In this document: piece by piece, positions 15,568 to 24,369 of the stretch
How positions within the stretch are numbered: the stretch's first letter is position 1
Layout of the letters: the number at the start of each line of letters is the position of its first letter
NCBI GenBank assembly: GCA_020628095.1
Contig: JAHDFP010000009.1
Span: forward strand, 91,601 to 155,600
Direction of reading: 5' to 3'
Length of the DNA: 64,000 bases
Source: Saprospiraceae bacterium
Lineage (GTDB): Bacteria; Bacteroidota; Bacteroidia; Chitinophagales; Saprospiraceae
The notes under the pieces: model-generated
Told to the model about the DNA's origin: nothing
Seen by the model: only the letters and a program-made list of their open reading frames with translations
Database searches by the model: none
Program-made: the position numbers and the translations under genes

Positions 15568-17361
15568 ATGAAGGAGTTAAGGAATTTTTGTGTCATTGCA
15601 CATATAGATCATGGGAAAAGCACCCTATCAGATAGATTACTAGAGCATACGCAGACTATCTCAGAGCGAGAGATGAAGGATCAGGCGCTGGATGATATGG
15701 AACTGGAGAGAGAACGTGGTATCACTATAAAAAGTCATGCGATCCAGCTCAATTATCTGCATACGGATGGCAACACATATACCCTTAACCTCATAGATAC
15801 GCCTGGACACGTAGATTTTTCTTACGAGGTCTCACGATCTATTGCGGCTTGCGAGGGAGCCCTCTTACTTGTCGATGCCAGTCAGGGCATCCAGGCACAG
15901 ACGATATCCAATCTCTATCTTGCACTAGAACACGACCTCGAGATTATCCCTGTGCTCAATAAGGTAGATATGGAGAGTGCCATGATAGAGGAAGTCTCTG
16001 ATCAGATCATAGACTTACTCGGCGTCGATCTAGAAGACATTGTCCACGCCAGTGGCAAGACAGGACTGGGCGTAGAAAATGTACTGAGTCATATCGTCGA
16101 GCGCATCCCTCCACCCAAAGGAGATATAGAGGCACCATTGCAGGCATTGATCTTTGATTCTTTGTTCAATCCATTCCGAGGGGTGGTGGCCTATTTTAAG
16201 ATCATCAATGGAACGATGAAAAAAGGAGAGAAAGTCCGTTTTTTCAATACGGGAAAAGAATATGCAGCGGACGAGATAGGAATACTCAAGCTGGACATGC
16301 ACCCACGCAAAGAACTATCCTGTGGACATGTGGGATATATTATAACTGGCATCAAAGAAAGTAAAGAAATAAAAGTAGGTGATACCATTACCAGTATGGC
16401 TAATCCTTGCAGTGAGGGTATTGTTGGATTTGAAGAGGTCAAGCCGATGGTATTTGCGGGAATCTACCCTATAGATAACGATGACTTTGAGGATCTCAGA
16501 GATAGTCTGGAGAAATTACAGCTCAATGATGCCGCACTGGTCTTTGAGCCAGAGTCTTCGGCGGCATTAGGTTTTGGATTTAGAGTTGGTTTTTTGGGAA
16601 TGCTCCATCTGGAGATTGTACAAGAAAGACTCAGTCGCGAATACGATCAGGAGGTCATCACGACAGTACCGAACGTATCCTATTATGCCTACACTAAGAA
16701 AGGCGAAGAACTGATAATCAATACTCCCAATGATCTCCCTGATCCCACGCTCATAGATCGAGTGGAAGAACCTTATATCAGAGCACAGATCATTACGATG
16801 CCAGAGTATATAGGTAGTATAATGACCCTGTGTATGGAAAAGAGAGGAACGCTGACCAAACAAAATTATCTGACCACAGATCGGGTCGAGTTGAGCTTTG
16901 AGTTGCCATTGGCGGAGATCGTATTTGATTTTTATGATAAGCTGAAATCCATCTCTAAGGGATACGCTTCTTTTGATTATGTACAGACAGATTATAGACC
17001 CTCAGATCTCGTACGTCTGGATATCAGGCTCAATGGGGATAGCGTGGACGCCATGTCCTCACTGGTCCACCGCACAAAGGCAGAATCATTCGGTAGAAAA
17101 ATATGTAAAAAGCTCAAGGATCTATTGCCTCGACAGCAGTTTATGATAGCCATACAAGCCTCTATAGGTGCCAAAATAATCGCCAGAGAAACCATCTCTG
17201 CACTCCGGAAAGATGTCACAGCGAAGTGCTACGGAGGAGACATCACTCGAAAGAGAAAACTGCTCGAAAAGCAAAAGAAAGGAAAGAAGAAAATGAGACA
17301 AATCGGGTCTGTACAGGTCCCACAGAAGGCCTTCTTAGAGGTACTCAAGATTAATGATTAG
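15568..17361 (+). CDS. lepA: Elongation factor 4 (LepA), ribosome back-translocase GTPase
   Basis: 597 residues, the usual length. G1 is AHIDHGKST (11-19), the switch region is [11 protein letters not shown]3 is [12 protein letters not shown]4 is NKVD. Domains II, III and V follow, then the LepA-specific C-terminal domain ([40 protein letters not shown]), which distinguishes it from EF-G. It acts on the ribosome in the cytoplasm. It stands alone between an unknown lipoprotein (divergent) and an envelope protein. Confidence 0.98.
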   Translation: MKELRNFCVIAHIDHGKSTLSDRLLEHTQTISEREMKDQALDDMELERERGITIKSHAIQLNYLHTDGNTYTLNLIDTPGHVDFSYEVSRSIAACEGALLLVDASQGIQAQTISNLYLALEHDLEIIPVLNKVDMESAMIEEVSDQIIDLLGVDLEDIVHASGKTGLGVENVLSHIVERIPPPKGDIEAPLQALIFDSLFNPFRGVVAYFKIINGTMKKGEKVRFFNTGKEYAADEIGILKLDMHPRKELSCGHVGYIITGIKESKEIKVGDTITSMANPCSEGIVGFEEVKPMVFAGIYPIDNDDFEDLRDSLEKLQLNDAALVFEPESSAALGFGFRVGFLGMLHLEIVQERLSREYDQEVITTVPNVSYYAYTKKGEELIINTPNDLPDPTLIDRVEEPYIRAQIITMPEYIGSIMTLCMEKRGTLTKQNYLTTDRVELSFELPLAEIVFDFYDKLKSISKGYASFDYVQTDYRPSDLVRLDIRLNGDSVDAMSSLVHRTKAESFGRKICKKLKDLLPRQQFMIAIQASIGAKIIARETISALRKDVTAKCYGGDITRKRKLLEKQKKGKKKMRQIGSVQVPQKAFLEVLKIND

Positions 17362-17437
17362 CGGCTCGAAAAGACAAAAACAGTACTTTATCTAGCTTAA
17401 AGGAAAGTTAATAACTGCAAATTATGGTGCAAGCCAA

Positions 17438-17445
17438 TAGATTTG
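17438..17445 (+). promoter_or_regulatory. -7 promoter element of the 17483 gene
   Basis: TAGATTTG, perfect TAnnTTTG, 37 bases before the inferred TTG start at 17483. It supports a start close to 17483 for that gene. Confidence 0.5.
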
Positions 17446-17482
17446 TCACTAATTTGTAAAATAATTAAATCAATCATTTGAT

Positions 17483-18235
17483 TTGTTGAACTTTTCCTAC
17501 AAAATATCATTTCCGACTTTCCAGCATGTCCTAGGTCTGCTTATAGGCTTGTGCTTTTCTTGTTCGGCTTTCTCCCAGTCCCATGTCCTTTTACTCAAAA
17601 ATGGATCTATCATCAAGTGCGATGTCCTAGAAGAAACAGATGAGTATGTCAAAATCGTTATGACCACAGGAGATACTATGCAGATGGGTTATAAGCATGT
17701 CGATAGGGTTGTCAATGATGGTGATATAGATCTGCTAGACCGACAGTCTAAGGACATTGTCCTACAAGGTCCTAAGTACCATAAGACCACGGGGACTTTT
17801 GTAAATCTGGATTTGATATCAGTACCCTTTAGTGTAGAAGTGGGCAAAAGAATGACGCCGACATTGAATGTAGGTGGTGTGATGTTATATGGCATAGATT
17901 CCCGCAGTAATCTTATCGCCATAGGACCTTATATCCAAAAATATCTTAGTCAGAGTACATCGACGCCAAGAGCATACGTCGAACTATATGGTGGGATAGG
18001 CTTCAGAACAGATGATTTCTTTTCCGATGCGCTCACTAAATACCCTCCTGTGGGAGGATTTGCCCTGGGCTTTCAGATTCCTAATCGTAAGAAAACCAAA
18101 ATATATTTTGAGATGGGATTATTTGCGACGATGGTAAAAGAGGAATTTGAGCTCAATGATCCTTTCAGGACAAGGATCGTGGATAGAGAGTCCAGTTTGA
18201 CGCCGTACCTGACATTACTCGGATTACAATTTTGA
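17483..18235 (+). CDS. Uncharacterised exported protein, probable outer-membrane barrel
   Basis: 250 residues. No ATG precedes the signal peptide, so the start appears to be TTG at 17483, giving MLNFSYKISFPTFQHVLGLL and cleavage near SAFSQ. Residues 30-75 form a small beta domain (LLLKNGSIIKCDVLEETDEY, typical of Bacteroidota envelope proteins). The C-terminal 150 residues alternate polar and hydrophobic residues with Gly-aromatic turns and end in Phe (LTPYLTLLGLQF), as outer-membrane barrels do. Function unknown. Confidence 0.7.
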   Translation: MLNFSYKISFPTFQHVLGLLIGLCFSCSAFSQSHVLLLKNGSIIKCDVLEETDEYVKIVMTTGDTMQMGYKHVDRVVNDGDIDLLDRQSKDIVLQGPKYHKTTGTFVNLDLISVPFSVEVGKRMTPTLNVGGVMLYGIDSRSNLIAIGPYIQKYLSQSTSTPRAYVELYGGIGFRTDDFFSDALTKYPPVGGFALGFQIPNRKKTKIYFEMGLFATMVKEEFELNDPFRTRIVDRESSLTPYLTLLGLQF

Positions 18236-18302
18236 ATTAAGTGTATTACTCAATATATTCATATAACTTTCGTTTTGATAACAGAACATTAAATCAAAAA
18301 TC

Positions 18303-19358
18303 ATGAGATACTTAGGATTAATTTTCATTCTCGCCATGTTATTTGCCTGCTCAGAGTACAATGTGACGCAGGGAGAAGTGGTTGAGTTTAAAAACTTGGA
18401 CTTCGATTATAGTGACAATATGATGGAGCAGCAGTTTGACGAAGAAGCGGTCCAATTAGGTCGTGTCCTTTTCTACGACAATATATTATCTAAGAATGGT
18501 AATGTATCCTGCGCAAGTTGCCATAAGCAAGAGTTTGCGTTTAGTGATGATGTGGCATTTAGTATTGGCTTTTTGGATGGAGAAACATTCAGGAATACAC
18601 CGACACTTATCAATAATCAATTCAATACGACATTCTTCTGGGATGGCCGGGCTTCTCGATTAGAGCAGGCGGTGGCGCTACCTATTTTCGATCATAATGA
18701 GATGGGTATGTCCGAGTCGGACCTCATCCAGCGCATTAATAATGCAGAGTACTATGACGATCTGATTATGGATGCCTTCGGTAGACCAGATATCAGCAGA
18801 CATGATATATCTTTTGCTTTGGCTCAGTTCGTGGGTAGTATCATCAGTATAGATTCGAGATTGGATAAGTTTATGAAAGATCGTAGTGATGATATCTTAG
18901 ATAAAGATGAGCATGCAGGCTTGGAGTTGTTTGAGACGCACTGTAATACTTGTCATTCGGCATTGGGAGAGCGTGTAGATAATGGCCAGACGCAGGTCGT
19001 CAGTGATGACCCTTATATGGGAACAGGCTCCAGGAGTCTTGTCGATATAGGCTTGCCTGTAGATTTTACAGGAACCCGTGATACAAGAGTCAGAATACCT
19101 TCTCTTCGTAACCTAAGTAAGACGGCCCCATATATGCATGACGGTCGATTCGAGACTATAAGGGAGGTAATAGATCACTATAATGACGATATAGAAGACA
19201 GACCTACATTAGATAGCCGACTCAAAGACCAATTTGGTCAAGTCGTCGACATGAATATGACAGAGAAAGAGAAAGATCAGTTAGAGAAATTCTTATTGAC
19301 ACTCAGAGATACAAGAGTAGAAACTGACGAAAGATGGAGTGATCCATTCGTGAGATAA
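18303..19358 (+). CDS. Di-haem cytochrome c peroxidase (MauG/CcpA family) lipoprotein
   Basis: 351 residues with a lipoprotein signal (LAMLFAC, Cys16). Two CxxCH haem sites are visible: CASCH at 70-74 and CNTCH at 214-218. The conserved loop TPTLINNQFNTTFFWDGRAS lies between them, and TAPYMHDGRF, carrying a distal-haem Met ligand candidate, lies near residue 280. The family reduces hydrogen peroxide in the periplasm with electrons from cytochrome c, or oxidises other substrates (MauG-like). It stands alone and is followed by a weak terminator. Confidence 0.93.
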   Translation: MRYLGLIFILAMLFACSEYNVTQGEVVEFKNLDFDYSDNMMEQQFDEEAVQLGRVLFYDNILSKNGNVSCASCHKQEFAFSDDVAFSIGFLDGETFRNTPTLINNQFNTTFFWDGRASRLEQAVALPIFDHNEMGMSESDLIQRINNAEYYDDLIMDAFGRPDISRHDISFALAQFVGSIISIDSRLDKFMKDRSDDILDKDEHAGLELFETHCNTCHSALGERVDNGQTQVVSDDPYMGTGSRSLVDIGLPVDFTGTRDTRVRIPSLRNLSKTAPYMHDGRFETIREVIDHYNDDIEDRPTLDSRLKDQFGQVVDMNMTEKEKDQLEKFLLTLRDTRVETDERWSDPFVR

Positions 19359-19386
19359 TCTATTTGTTATTATAAAATAATGGACG

Positions 19387-19421
19387 AAGGCTTCTCTGAT
19401 TCTGATCATAGAAGCCTTTGT
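19387..19421 (+). terminator. Probable terminator after the peroxidase gene
   Basis: AAGGCTTCT (19387-19395) and AGAAGCCTT (19410-19418) form a perfect 9-base stem with a 14-base loop; the T tail is short. Confidence 0.55.
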
Positions 19422-19445
19422 TATATCTGATAAAAATGGTCAATT

Positions 19446-19661
19446 ATGAATAATACTTATATAAAAGCGGATGGACACATCCCAGAGGGACTTGCTTACA
19501 GAAATGAGCTAAGAAAGATAATCTCTGATCCCAGCACACCTTGGTGGAAAAGGATGAAGGCGAATTTTGCTCTCTATACATACAATGAATCCACTACTGC
19601 GGCTGAATCAATATGGAATCCTAATAAGACCAGAAAACTATATAATAACTCAGATAATTAG
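19446..19661 (+). CDS. Small hypothetical protein
   Basis: 71 residues, ATG start, soluble and polar, no signal peptide or known domain (DGHIPEGLAYRNELRKIISD, PWWKRMKANFALYTY). Composition looks protein-like, with two Trp and many Tyr, rather than random, and it fills the gap between the peroxidase and tRNA-Lys. Not recognised; could be a conserved small Bacteroidota protein or a chance frame. Confidence 0.45.
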   Translation: MNNTYIKADGHIPEGLAYRNELRKIISDPSTPWWKRMKANFALYTYNESTTAAESIWNPNKTRKLYNNSDN

Positions 19662-19764
19662 ACGTCTAATCCATATTCTTATCATACAATGGCACTCCTA
19701 AATAGATTTTCAATTAAGACGAAAATCTTGAAAACAAAATCATACAAATAAAAAATACTATACA

Positions 19765-19772
19765 TATATTTG
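19765..19772 (+). promoter_or_regulatory. -7 promoter element of tRNA-Lys
   Basis: TATATTTG followed by CACC, a perfect consensus match, 19 bases before the mature tRNA. Confidence 0.6.
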
Positions 19773-19791
19773 CACCGCTTTAATAGTGGAG

Positions 19792-19864
19792 GACCGGTTA
19801 GCTCAGTTGGTAGAGCAACGCCCTTTTAAGGCGTGGGTCCTGGGTTCGAGCCCCAGACCGGTCA
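19792..19864 (+). tRNA. tRNA-Lys (anticodon TTT)
   Basis: A 73-base cloverleaf: acceptor arm GACCGGT with ACCGGTC and discriminator A, D arm GCTC-AGTTGGTA-GAGC, anticodon arm ACGCC-CTTTTAA-GGCGT with anticodon TTT, and T arm CTGGG-TTCGAGC-CCCAG. CCA is not encoded, so it must be added after transcription. Confidence 0.96.
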
Positions 19865-19937
19865 CTTATAGCCTCTGAAACGTAATGTTTTAGGGGCTTT
19901 TTTCATGGAAGCTCTAAGTATTTATTACATTGTAATA

Positions 19938-20720
19938 ATGAACATTGAGTTTAAGGAGACTATAGTATACGAAGCAGCCCTGCTCACAATTCGATTGGGT
20001 AAATATGATGCACACTACCTTACACGAAGCCTGCCCATAGAAATATTTGATGCCGTCATTCTTCGAGAGCATTTCACTAAGCTTTCTATAATAGATAAAA
20101 ATGGATTTGCAATATTTGAGGATGAGCAATTGCTAAAGGATAAGATTCTCGATAAAAAAGATGCCACTCAGTATGAATTAAAACGAAATTATTATGATGA
20201 ATTAAGTGCCTTTACCCATAAGTGCCGAAAAGTGATTGCTGAAATACTCAGTGATAATATCTTACTAAGTAAGTTCACCAGTGAGATAGAGGTAAAGTCG
20301 CTGATAATCCATGACATTACTCATATCTCTAAGTTGGTAGATGATCTCAATGATCATACTAACTTGATAGAGTTAGGTTATTGCTACATTTTGCATTTCT
20401 CTGACTTGATGGATTTATCTGAGCTATTTGCATGTGATGCATATTCTGATATTCAGGATGCCTTTAATAAGCCAGACTTCAGGGCTTCGTTCTCATCGTC
20501 TGTTGCCAGTTTTCAGTCAGGAGTATATAATAATACGGTCGGTAACCCAGACACCACCTTAGCCCTTACAGATATATTAGCGCAACTGGATCATGCGGAT
20601 TTTAACGATTATGCCTTACTGATGATTAAGCTATCTAATCTCTTGGCGTATGCCGATGATTACTTATCCGTCTCCGAGAGCAAACTACTCAGCGAACTAC
20701 AAAATAATATAATCGGCTAG
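19938..20720 (+). CDS. Hypothetical protein, mostly helical
   Basis: 260 residues from the ATG at 19938 (MNIEFKETIVYEAALLTIRL); a TTG-type start 11 codons upstream is less likely. No signal, membrane segment or known motif. It is predicted helical with acidic patches (LDHADFNDYALLMIKLSNLL). It follows tRNA-Lys and precedes the lasso cluster by 205 bases on the same strand. Not recognised. Its codon usage resembles its neighbours. Confidence 0.65.
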   Translation: MNIEFKETIVYEAALLTIRLGKYDAHYLTRSLPIEIFDAVILREHFTKLSIIDKNGFAIFEDEQLLKDKILDKKDATQYELKRNYYDELSAFTHKCRKVIAEILSDNILLSKFTSEIEVKSLIIHDITHISKLVDDLNDHTNLIELGYCYILHFSDLMDLSELFACDAYSDIQDAFNKPDFRASFSSSVASFQSGVYNNTVGNPDTTLALTDILAQLDHADFNDYALLMIKLSNLLAYADDYLSVSESKLLSELQNNIIG

Positions 20721-20925
20721 ACTTGATCCCCCGTTACAAGGCAATGAATACCTTATCAGGTATATGTAAGCCCTTTTTAGTACATTGAGCCACAGACTCT
20801 TTTAGTAAAAAAACAACACAGGAATCAATCAAGACATCTTAAAGGCGATCAAGCTAGTATGGAGTGCAAGCAAACCACTGACCATACTGAGCATCGGTCT
20901 ACAGCTTACGCAGGCTGTTATACCC

Positions 20926-22587
20926 TTGATTATATTGTATCTGACTAAAGTTATTATAGATACCTTGACCTTGAGGAGTCAGGAGGTGTCGTTTGACTAT
21001 ATATTGTGGTTGATGATAGGATTGGGTGGTGTGTATTTAGTGCAGATAATCATCCAGAATGTCCAGCAGCTTGTCTCAGAGTCTCAGCAGCAAAAGGTGT
21101 CCGATAGTCTGTCCGTCAAGGTCATAGATAAAGCGATCAATCTGGATATCAGTTTTTACGAAAATCCAGCTTTCTACGATACACTGCATCTTACGCAGTC
21201 TCAAGCTATGTATAAGCCCATCAGGATATTACAGAATCTGACCGATCTGATGAGGCATATCTTTACTTTGTTGTCACTTAGCGCCTTGTTGTTATTATTG
21301 CATTGGTCGATAGGGTTGGTTCTTATAATATGTGCAATACCAGTTGCTTTTGTCAAACTATATTATTCTAAAAAGCTATTCCTCTGGGAAAAACAAAGAG
21401 CCTTCTTACAAAGACAGTCTAACTATTTTAATCGTATTCTGACTTCTGATAGATACGCTAAGGAGTTGCGCATATTTGGATATGGAGAAAAACTTAAAAA
21501 CCAGTTTGTAACCATCAGAGAGCGGTTGTATGGTGAGAAGTATAAGATCGGCAAAGGCACGGCACAATCGAGTATATTGGCTAAGAGCCTCGAGATCATT
21601 GCCTTAGTGGGGGTATTTACATTTACTGCATGGAGAGCAGTACAAGGTCATATTACAGTAGGAGATGTGGTTATGTATTTTCAAGCATTCCAAAAAGGTC
21701 AATCTAGTATACAGAGTGTTATGGCGTCATGGGTATCTCTATATAGTAATAGGCTCTTTATATCACATCTTTTTGACTTGCTGGAGTTAGAGTCACGATT
21801 AGAAACTGTCGATAATCCAATCGTATTAAAGCCACTGACTCATCAAATAGAGCTGAGTGGTGTCCACTTCCATTATCCCGATCATGACAAGACGGTACTA
21901 AACGATGTTAACTTGACATTCGAAAAAGGAAAAATATATGCGCTCGTCGGCGAAAATGGCTCAGGTAAGACATCCCTTATCAAGTTACTTTGTAGGTTCT
22001 ATGATCCATCGGAAGGCACTATTAGTTGGGATAATGTGGAGTATAAACAGGCCAGTCTTGATTCCTTATACGATAAGATTACGGTGATCCATCAGGATTT
22101 TAGGACTTACCAGATGACAGTAGGTGAGAATATAGAAATCAGCGACTCCTCCCTAGATGACAATTACGATCAGGCAAGAGTAAGACACGCCGCGATAAGT
22201 GCAGGCGCAGACGAATTTATATCCACACTCTCAGAGGGCTATGAGCAAAAGGTGGGACGATGGTTTAATAATGGGGTAGAGCTGAGTGGTGGACAATGGC
22301 AAAAGTTAGCTCTGAGTCGCGCTTTTTATAAGAAAGCCGATGTCATTGTTTTAGATGAGCCGACCTCTTCTATCGATCCGATATCTGAGGCAAAGATCTT
22401 TGATAATCTTAGGTCCATAGCAGAAGATAAGATTTTGATTTTGATATCACATCGGATTTATAATTTGGAGTCAGCGGATGAGATTATTGTTTTTGATGAT
22501 GGACGAGTAGTACAGCATGGCGGGCATAATGATCTGATCTCTCAGGAAGGCCTATATAGAAAAATGTATCATAGCCAGAAAAGATAA
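20926..22587 (+). CDS. ABC exporter of the lasso peptide cluster (McjD-like half transporter)
   Basis: Exports the mature lasso peptide and usually gives self-immunity. From the TTG at 20926 it has 553 residues: membrane helices in 1-270 and an ATPase with Walker A GENGSGKT (342-349), signature LSGGQ (453-457) and Walker B VIVLDEP (Asp477, Glu478). The true start is unclear: protein-like sequence in the same frame runs upstream to a stop at 20806-20808 (ILKAIKLVWSASKPLTILSI), restoring a complete first helix, but contains no ATG, GTG or TTG. ATC at 20836 or CTG at 20878 are candidates, or the ATG has been lost. The cyclase gene follows after 10 bases. Confidence 0.88.
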   Translation: MIILYLTKVIIDTLTLRSQEVSFDYILWLMIGLGGVYLVQIIIQNVQQLVSESQQQKVSDSLSVKVIDKAINLDISFYENPAFYDTLHLTQSQAMYKPIRILQNLTDLMRHIFTLLSLSALLLLLHWSIGLVLIICAIPVAFVKLYYSKKLFLWEKQRAFLQRQSNYFNRILTSDRYAKELRIFGYGEKLKNQFVTIRERLYGEKYKIGKGTAQSSILAKSLEIIALVGVFTFTAWRAVQGHITVGDVVMYFQAFQKGQSSIQSVMASWVSLYSNRLFISHLFDLLELESRLETVDNPIVLKPLTHQIELSGVHFHYPDHDKTVLNDVNLTFEKGKIYALVGENGSGKTSLIKLLCRFYDPSEGTISWDNVEYKQASLDSLYDKITVIHQDFRTYQMTVGENIEISDSSLDDNYDQARVRHAAISAGADEFISTLSEGYEQKVGRWFNNGVELSGGQWQKLALSRAFYKKADVIVLDEPTSSIDPISEAKIFDNLRSIAEDKILILISHRIYNLESADEIIVFDDGRVVQHGGHNDLISQEGLYRKMYHSQKR

Positions 22588-22597
22588 TCCACCATAG

Positions 22598-24229
22598 ATG
22601 TCTGAGCATTCCTATACCATATTAGAATCATGGCATAAGTCAGAAAACGACATAAGCGTATATGGAGGAACGTTAGGTTTGCACCACCCGATTTATCAAC
22701 ACATTGACAAGATCAATGATCCTGATTATACGGATAATTATAAGTATCTAAAGGATTCCTATGTTCTCTATTATTACCATAATCAAAATCAAGTTCTATC
22801 ACTATTACGAGATATCATAGGTGGTCTTCCTCTATATTATACCATCATAGATAATCATCTTTATGTCGCTAATTCTATTACCAAAATATTAGACTGCACA
22901 TCTGTCTCGCACGCACCAGATAAGAAATACAAAACCGACTATATCTGTCGCTCTTTTTCTAAAAATGACTATACCTACTATAAACATATCAAGATCCTGC
23001 CTGCAGGACACCTTTTGCTATGGTCTCAAGGAAAACTAGAGATACGGCCTCAACTCTCTTGGCAAGTGGAGGAGCAGACCTTATATGATAATAGGCCAGA
23101 TTATATCTCCTATCTACAAGGCCTCATGGAGGAAAGTATCTATCACCAAGTCAAAGACAAAAAGAAAGTGGCTGTAGAGTTCAGTGGAGGTCTGGATAGT
23201 ACAAGCATCACAGGGGTATTACAACATCTACGAGAGACCAGATTGCCTGATCTAGAGATCTATACATACTCTCATGCGCAGTCGCTGACTCCTTTGTATA
23301 ATGAGATCGATGACGAGAGAGACCTTATAGAGATTTCGCGCAAAGCCATGGGGATAGATCCTAACTATCATGTCATCTTGGATAGACAAGACAAGAGTAT
23401 GCGTGCGCTTTATATGCATGCTTATCGCCTGGGTAATTGCATCAGCAAATCGCATTATGCCATCTACTCTAAAAGCATCTATGAGCAAGCACAAAAAGAT
23501 GGCATCGATCTAATTTTATCTGGGTTTGGCGGAGATCAGATCATCAGTACGCGCAAGGTGAAGCTCAGACCAAATATCAATACTCAATCCCTGAAAGAAT
23601 ATCTTAAGACCACATCTAGGCAGGGGATAAGATATGGGATGGATAGAAGCTATATTTTCAGAAAGCTCTATGGCTATGTCCGTAAGAGAATACTCATGGC
23701 TAAGAAAAAGCCTATTATAGATATAAGAGCTAGCTATGGACAAATATGGCCTGACCTCAAGGGTTATTTAGACCCTGTCTTACAATCTATACAACCCCAA
23801 TTAGGTCAACAAACCCAAAAGAATATCAAACATCTTATGCGTTACGACTTATTGCGTATGGGGCTCATGGAGCGTCTGGAGGCGACCTATCATGCGGCAG
23901 AGCATTATGGTGTGCGGTATGCTTATCCTTTGCTCGATCCCAGACTGGTGCAGACAGTACTGGAGATGCCGATGGATTATGTCACGGGTTATCATAAGCG
24001 TAAACTATTCCGTGATATTATCAGCAAATGGTTGCCGCCTATCGTCTATAACCGTATAAAAAGAGGAACCGATATGTATGGGTGGGTGATGGATAACTAC
24101 TACTACGATTATCTCCATAATATTCCCTATGACAGAACAGACATGGACGCGGAACAATTATTTTATATCGAAGTGGAAGAAATGTTTGATAGGCCCTTAT
24201 GGAAGTCTTTCGATAAAGAAAAGGTCTGA
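22598..24229 (+). CDS. Lasso cyclase, asparagine-synthetase-like (McjC homologue)
   Basis: 543 residues. In lasso pathways this enzyme adenylates an Asp/Glu side chain of the core peptide and joins it to the new N-terminal amine. The C-terminal ATP-pyrophosphatase domain has an intact PP-loop, SGGLDSTS (196-203), and a second acidic block GFGGDQ. The N-terminal glutaminase-like domain lacks the nucleophilic Cys2 (it starts MSEHSYTILE), as in known lasso cyclases, which do not use glutamine. The C-terminal half keeps RYAYPLLDPRLV, typical of this family. It lies 10 bases after the exporter gene and is almost certainly in one transcript with it. Confidence 0.9.
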   Translation: MSEHSYTILESWHKSENDISVYGGTLGLHHPIYQHIDKINDPDYTDNYKYLKDSYVLYYYHNQNQVLSLLRDIIGGLPLYYTIIDNHLYVANSITKILDCTSVSHAPDKKYKTDYICRSFSKNDYTYYKHIKILPAGHLLLWSQGKLEIRPQLSWQVEEQTLYDNRPDYISYLQGLMEESIYHQVKDKKKVAVEFSGGLDSTSITGVLQHLRETRLPDLEIYTYSHAQSLTPLYNEIDDERDLIEISRKAMGIDPNYHVILDRQDKSMRALYMHAYRLGNCISKSHYAIYSKSIYEQAQKDGIDLILSGFGGDQIISTRKVKLRPNINTQSLKEYLKTTSRQGIRYGMDRSYIFRKLYGYVRKRILMAKKKPIIDIRASYGQIWPDLKGYLDPVLQSIQPQLGQQTQKNIKHLMRYDLLRMGLMERLEATYHAAEHYGVRYAYPLLDPRLVQTVLEMPMDYVTGYHKRKLFRDIISKWLPPIVYNRIKRGTDMYGWVMDNYYYDYLHNIPYDRTDMDAEQLFYIEVEEMFDRPLWKSFDKEKV

Positions 24230-24246
24230 GCAAGAGATATTAGTCA

Positions 24247-24351
24247 TTAATTCGTGTTCTTTTTGCTTTTCCTTTTTTTGAAAAATAGTATCCAGATAAT
24301 TTCTACAATGATTACACCCAAAATCCCTACAATAATGTTTGTCGAATCCAT
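24247..24351 (-). CDS. 34-residue single-pass membrane microprotein in the lasso cluster
   Basis: The reverse strand encodes a 34-residue protein with ATG at 24351 and TAA at 24247. It starts MDSTN, has one hydrophobic helix (IIVGILGVIIVEIIWILFF, residues 6-24) with a single buried Glu17, and ends in a very basic tail (KKRKSKKNTN). The positive-inside rule places the tail in the cytoplasm. It begins 18 bases after the stop of the second asparagine-synthetase-like gene on the same strand, as an operon partner would. Function unknown; a membrane tether or immunity role is only a guess. It is short, so a chance frame cannot be excluded. Confidence 0.55.
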   Translation of the reverse strand: MDSTNIIVGILGVIIVEIIWILFFKKRKSKKNTN

Positions 24352-24369
24352 ACTAATTGATTTACTATT

